From Muricomes sp049840515 (lineage in GTDB: Bacteria; Bacillota; Clostridia; Lachnospirales; Lachnospiraceae), in assembly GCA_049840515.1 (NCBI GenBank), contig JASGKW010000003.1:62001-126000 (forward strand): a stretch of DNA of 64,000 nucleotides. Reading direction: 5' to 3'. The position numbers and the translations under genes were made by a program. This document shows positions 63,192-64,000 of this stretch, piece after piece. Below the pieces are notes generated by a model. The model did not search any database, was not told where the DNA came from, and was given only the letters and a program-made list of their open reading frames with translations. The first letter of the stretch is position 1. Every line of letters begins with the position of its first letter.

Positions 63192-64000
63192 ATATCCTCC
63201 TTATCCACAACTCCCCCGCTCAAAAATGCACTTGGCAGTTTAGAACTTGTATCGGTAAACTCTTTATTCCAGCATGCCTGTATCTGCTGATCTCTCAGGA
63301 TATCTGCTTCTCTTAAACGATAGGTCGGAACAATTTTATGAACAATATACTTCATCTCATCCGTCTCCGCGTAAGCCTCCCGATATAAATCCTCCAAATC
63401 CTTTAAAAATTCTTCTTCATCAAACTCAATGGGTTTCCCAATATGGATTTTCTGATTTTCTGTACTTTCCAGGCCCTCCTCAGCCATCAAAAGTTCCTCA
63501 TATAACTTTTCTCCGGGACGCAGGCCTGTATACTGGATATCTATATCCACACCCAATGTATAGCCTGACAATTGAATCAGGTTCTTTGCCAGATCCACAA
63601 TTTTTACCGGCTGCCCCATATCCAGAACAAATATCTCTCCGCCTTTTGCACTGGCCCCTGCCTGCAGGACAAGGGACACCGCCTCCGGTATGGTCATAAA
63701 ATACCGGATGATATCCGGATGTGTCACTGTAACCGGACCACCTGCTTCAATCTGCTTTTTGAATAATGGTATTACACTGCCATTACTGCCCAGCACATTT
63801 CCAAAGCGCACCGCCACATACTCCGTCTTGGAGCGTTTGCTGAACACCTGAATAATCATCTCGCACATCCGCTTAGATGCACCCATAATATTGGTGGGGT
63901 TCACTGCCTTATCCGTAGAAATCAAAACAAACTTCTCCACACTGTATCTGTCTGCTGCCAGAGCAACTTTATAAGTTCCAAATACATTGTTTTTAATTGC
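63188..64000 (-). CDS. CapD/PglF-like nucleotide-sugar 4,6-dehydratase, C-terminal part (cut by window edge)
   Basis: The frame is open to the window end (first visible residues AIKNNVFGTYKVALAAD) and gives 270 residues of a polysaccharide-biosynthesis SDR. The catalytic segment STDKAVNPTNIMGASKRM is present, followed by VRFGNVLGSNGSVIPLFKKQ and LRPGEKLYEELL. The N-terminal membrane and Rossmann parts are outside. It probably converts UDP-GlcNAc to the 4-keto-6-deoxy sugar used by the aminotransferase, whose start it overlaps by 4 bp. Confidence 0.88.
   Translation of the reverse strand, partial: AIKNNVFGTYKVALAADRYSVEKFVLISTDKAVNPTNIMGASKRMCEMIIQVFSKRSKTEYVAVRFGNVLGSNGSVIPLFKKQIEAGGPVTVTHPDIIRYFMTIPEAVSLVLQAGASAKGGEIFVLDMGQPVKIVDLAKNLIQLSGYTLGVDIDIQYTGLRPGEKLYEELLMAEEGLESTENQKIHIGKPIEFDEEEFLKDLEDLYREAYAETDEMKYIVHKIVPTYRLREADILRDQQIQACWNKEFTDTSSKLPSAFLSGGVVDKEDI

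Noticed and set aside
1..64000. tRNA, rRNA or known riboswitch/T-box structures
   Set aside because: I scanned the intergenic gaps, including those before the aminotransferases, rpmE and rho, and found no cloverleaf or T-box-like conserved box.

Overview
The window looks like a low-GC, Gram-positive gut anaerobe of the Clostridia, most probably a Lachnospiraceae (Blautia / Ruminococcus gnavus-torques type). This rests on gene content: a Firmicutes-type prfA-prmC-DUF1385-rpmE-rho block, DUF4364, a CBS/DRTGG manganese pyrophosphatase, a DUF3048 lipoprotein, and a capsule region with LicD and choline-binding repeats. Species was not determined. Nearly everything from 22 kb onward lies on the minus strand.

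Layout. 1-22 kb is housekeeping: a truncated membrane protein behind a perfect consensus promoter, hisC with a second aminotransferase and a DUF2156 protein, an ABC exporter, prfA-prmC-DUF1385, rpmE, rho, a radical SAM protein, DUF4364, rarA, a deacetylase, MATE-galK, flavin reductase, a Mn-pyrophosphatase, an S1 protein, Mrp and DUF3048. 22-30 kb is a cell-surface acylation locus: DUF6020, an acyltransferase-3, a DHHW/AlgJ-like protein, a broken MBOAT and an unusual protein made of two fused acyltransferase-3 domains. It abuts an IS3 remnant that supplies a plausible promoter. 30-32.6 kb is an IS21 element with a dead istB, next to the stump of another acyltransferase. 33-40 kb is a phosphocholine locus: licB, licA, licC, a winged-helix-LicC-LicA fusion, and a secreted beta-helix protein ending in choline-binding repeats. 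40-64 kb is capsule or exopolysaccharide synthesis.

How the genes work together. The 41-64 kb region reads as two head-to-tail units, each with its own initiating phosphoglycosyltransferase and polymerase. The upstream unit (52.9 to >64 kb) has a CapD/PglF-like dehydratase, a DegT aminotransferase, a short sugar transferase, glycosyltransferases, a Wzy and a Wzx. The downstream unit (about 33-52.6 kb) starts at a clear promoter at 52.75 kb and includes a long sugar transferase, glycosyltransferases, a Wzy, LicD, a TarI/IspD-like cytidylyltransferase with an epimerase, a sulfotransferase and acetyltransferases. The Lic genes would make CDP-choline from imported choline, LicD would place phosphocholine (or an alditol phosphate) on the glycan, and the choline-binding beta-helix protein could then dock on that same decoration.

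Data caution. Single-base reading-frame breaks, several in short homopolymers, occur in essential or core genes (prfA, rho) as well as in the glycan genes. They are densest at 55.6-58.2 kb. This pattern points to sequencing or assembly indels for many of them, so 'pseudogene' calls in the glycan region should be read with that in mind. The in-frame stop in istB and the large internal deletion in the MBOAT gene are not explained by simple homopolymer error.
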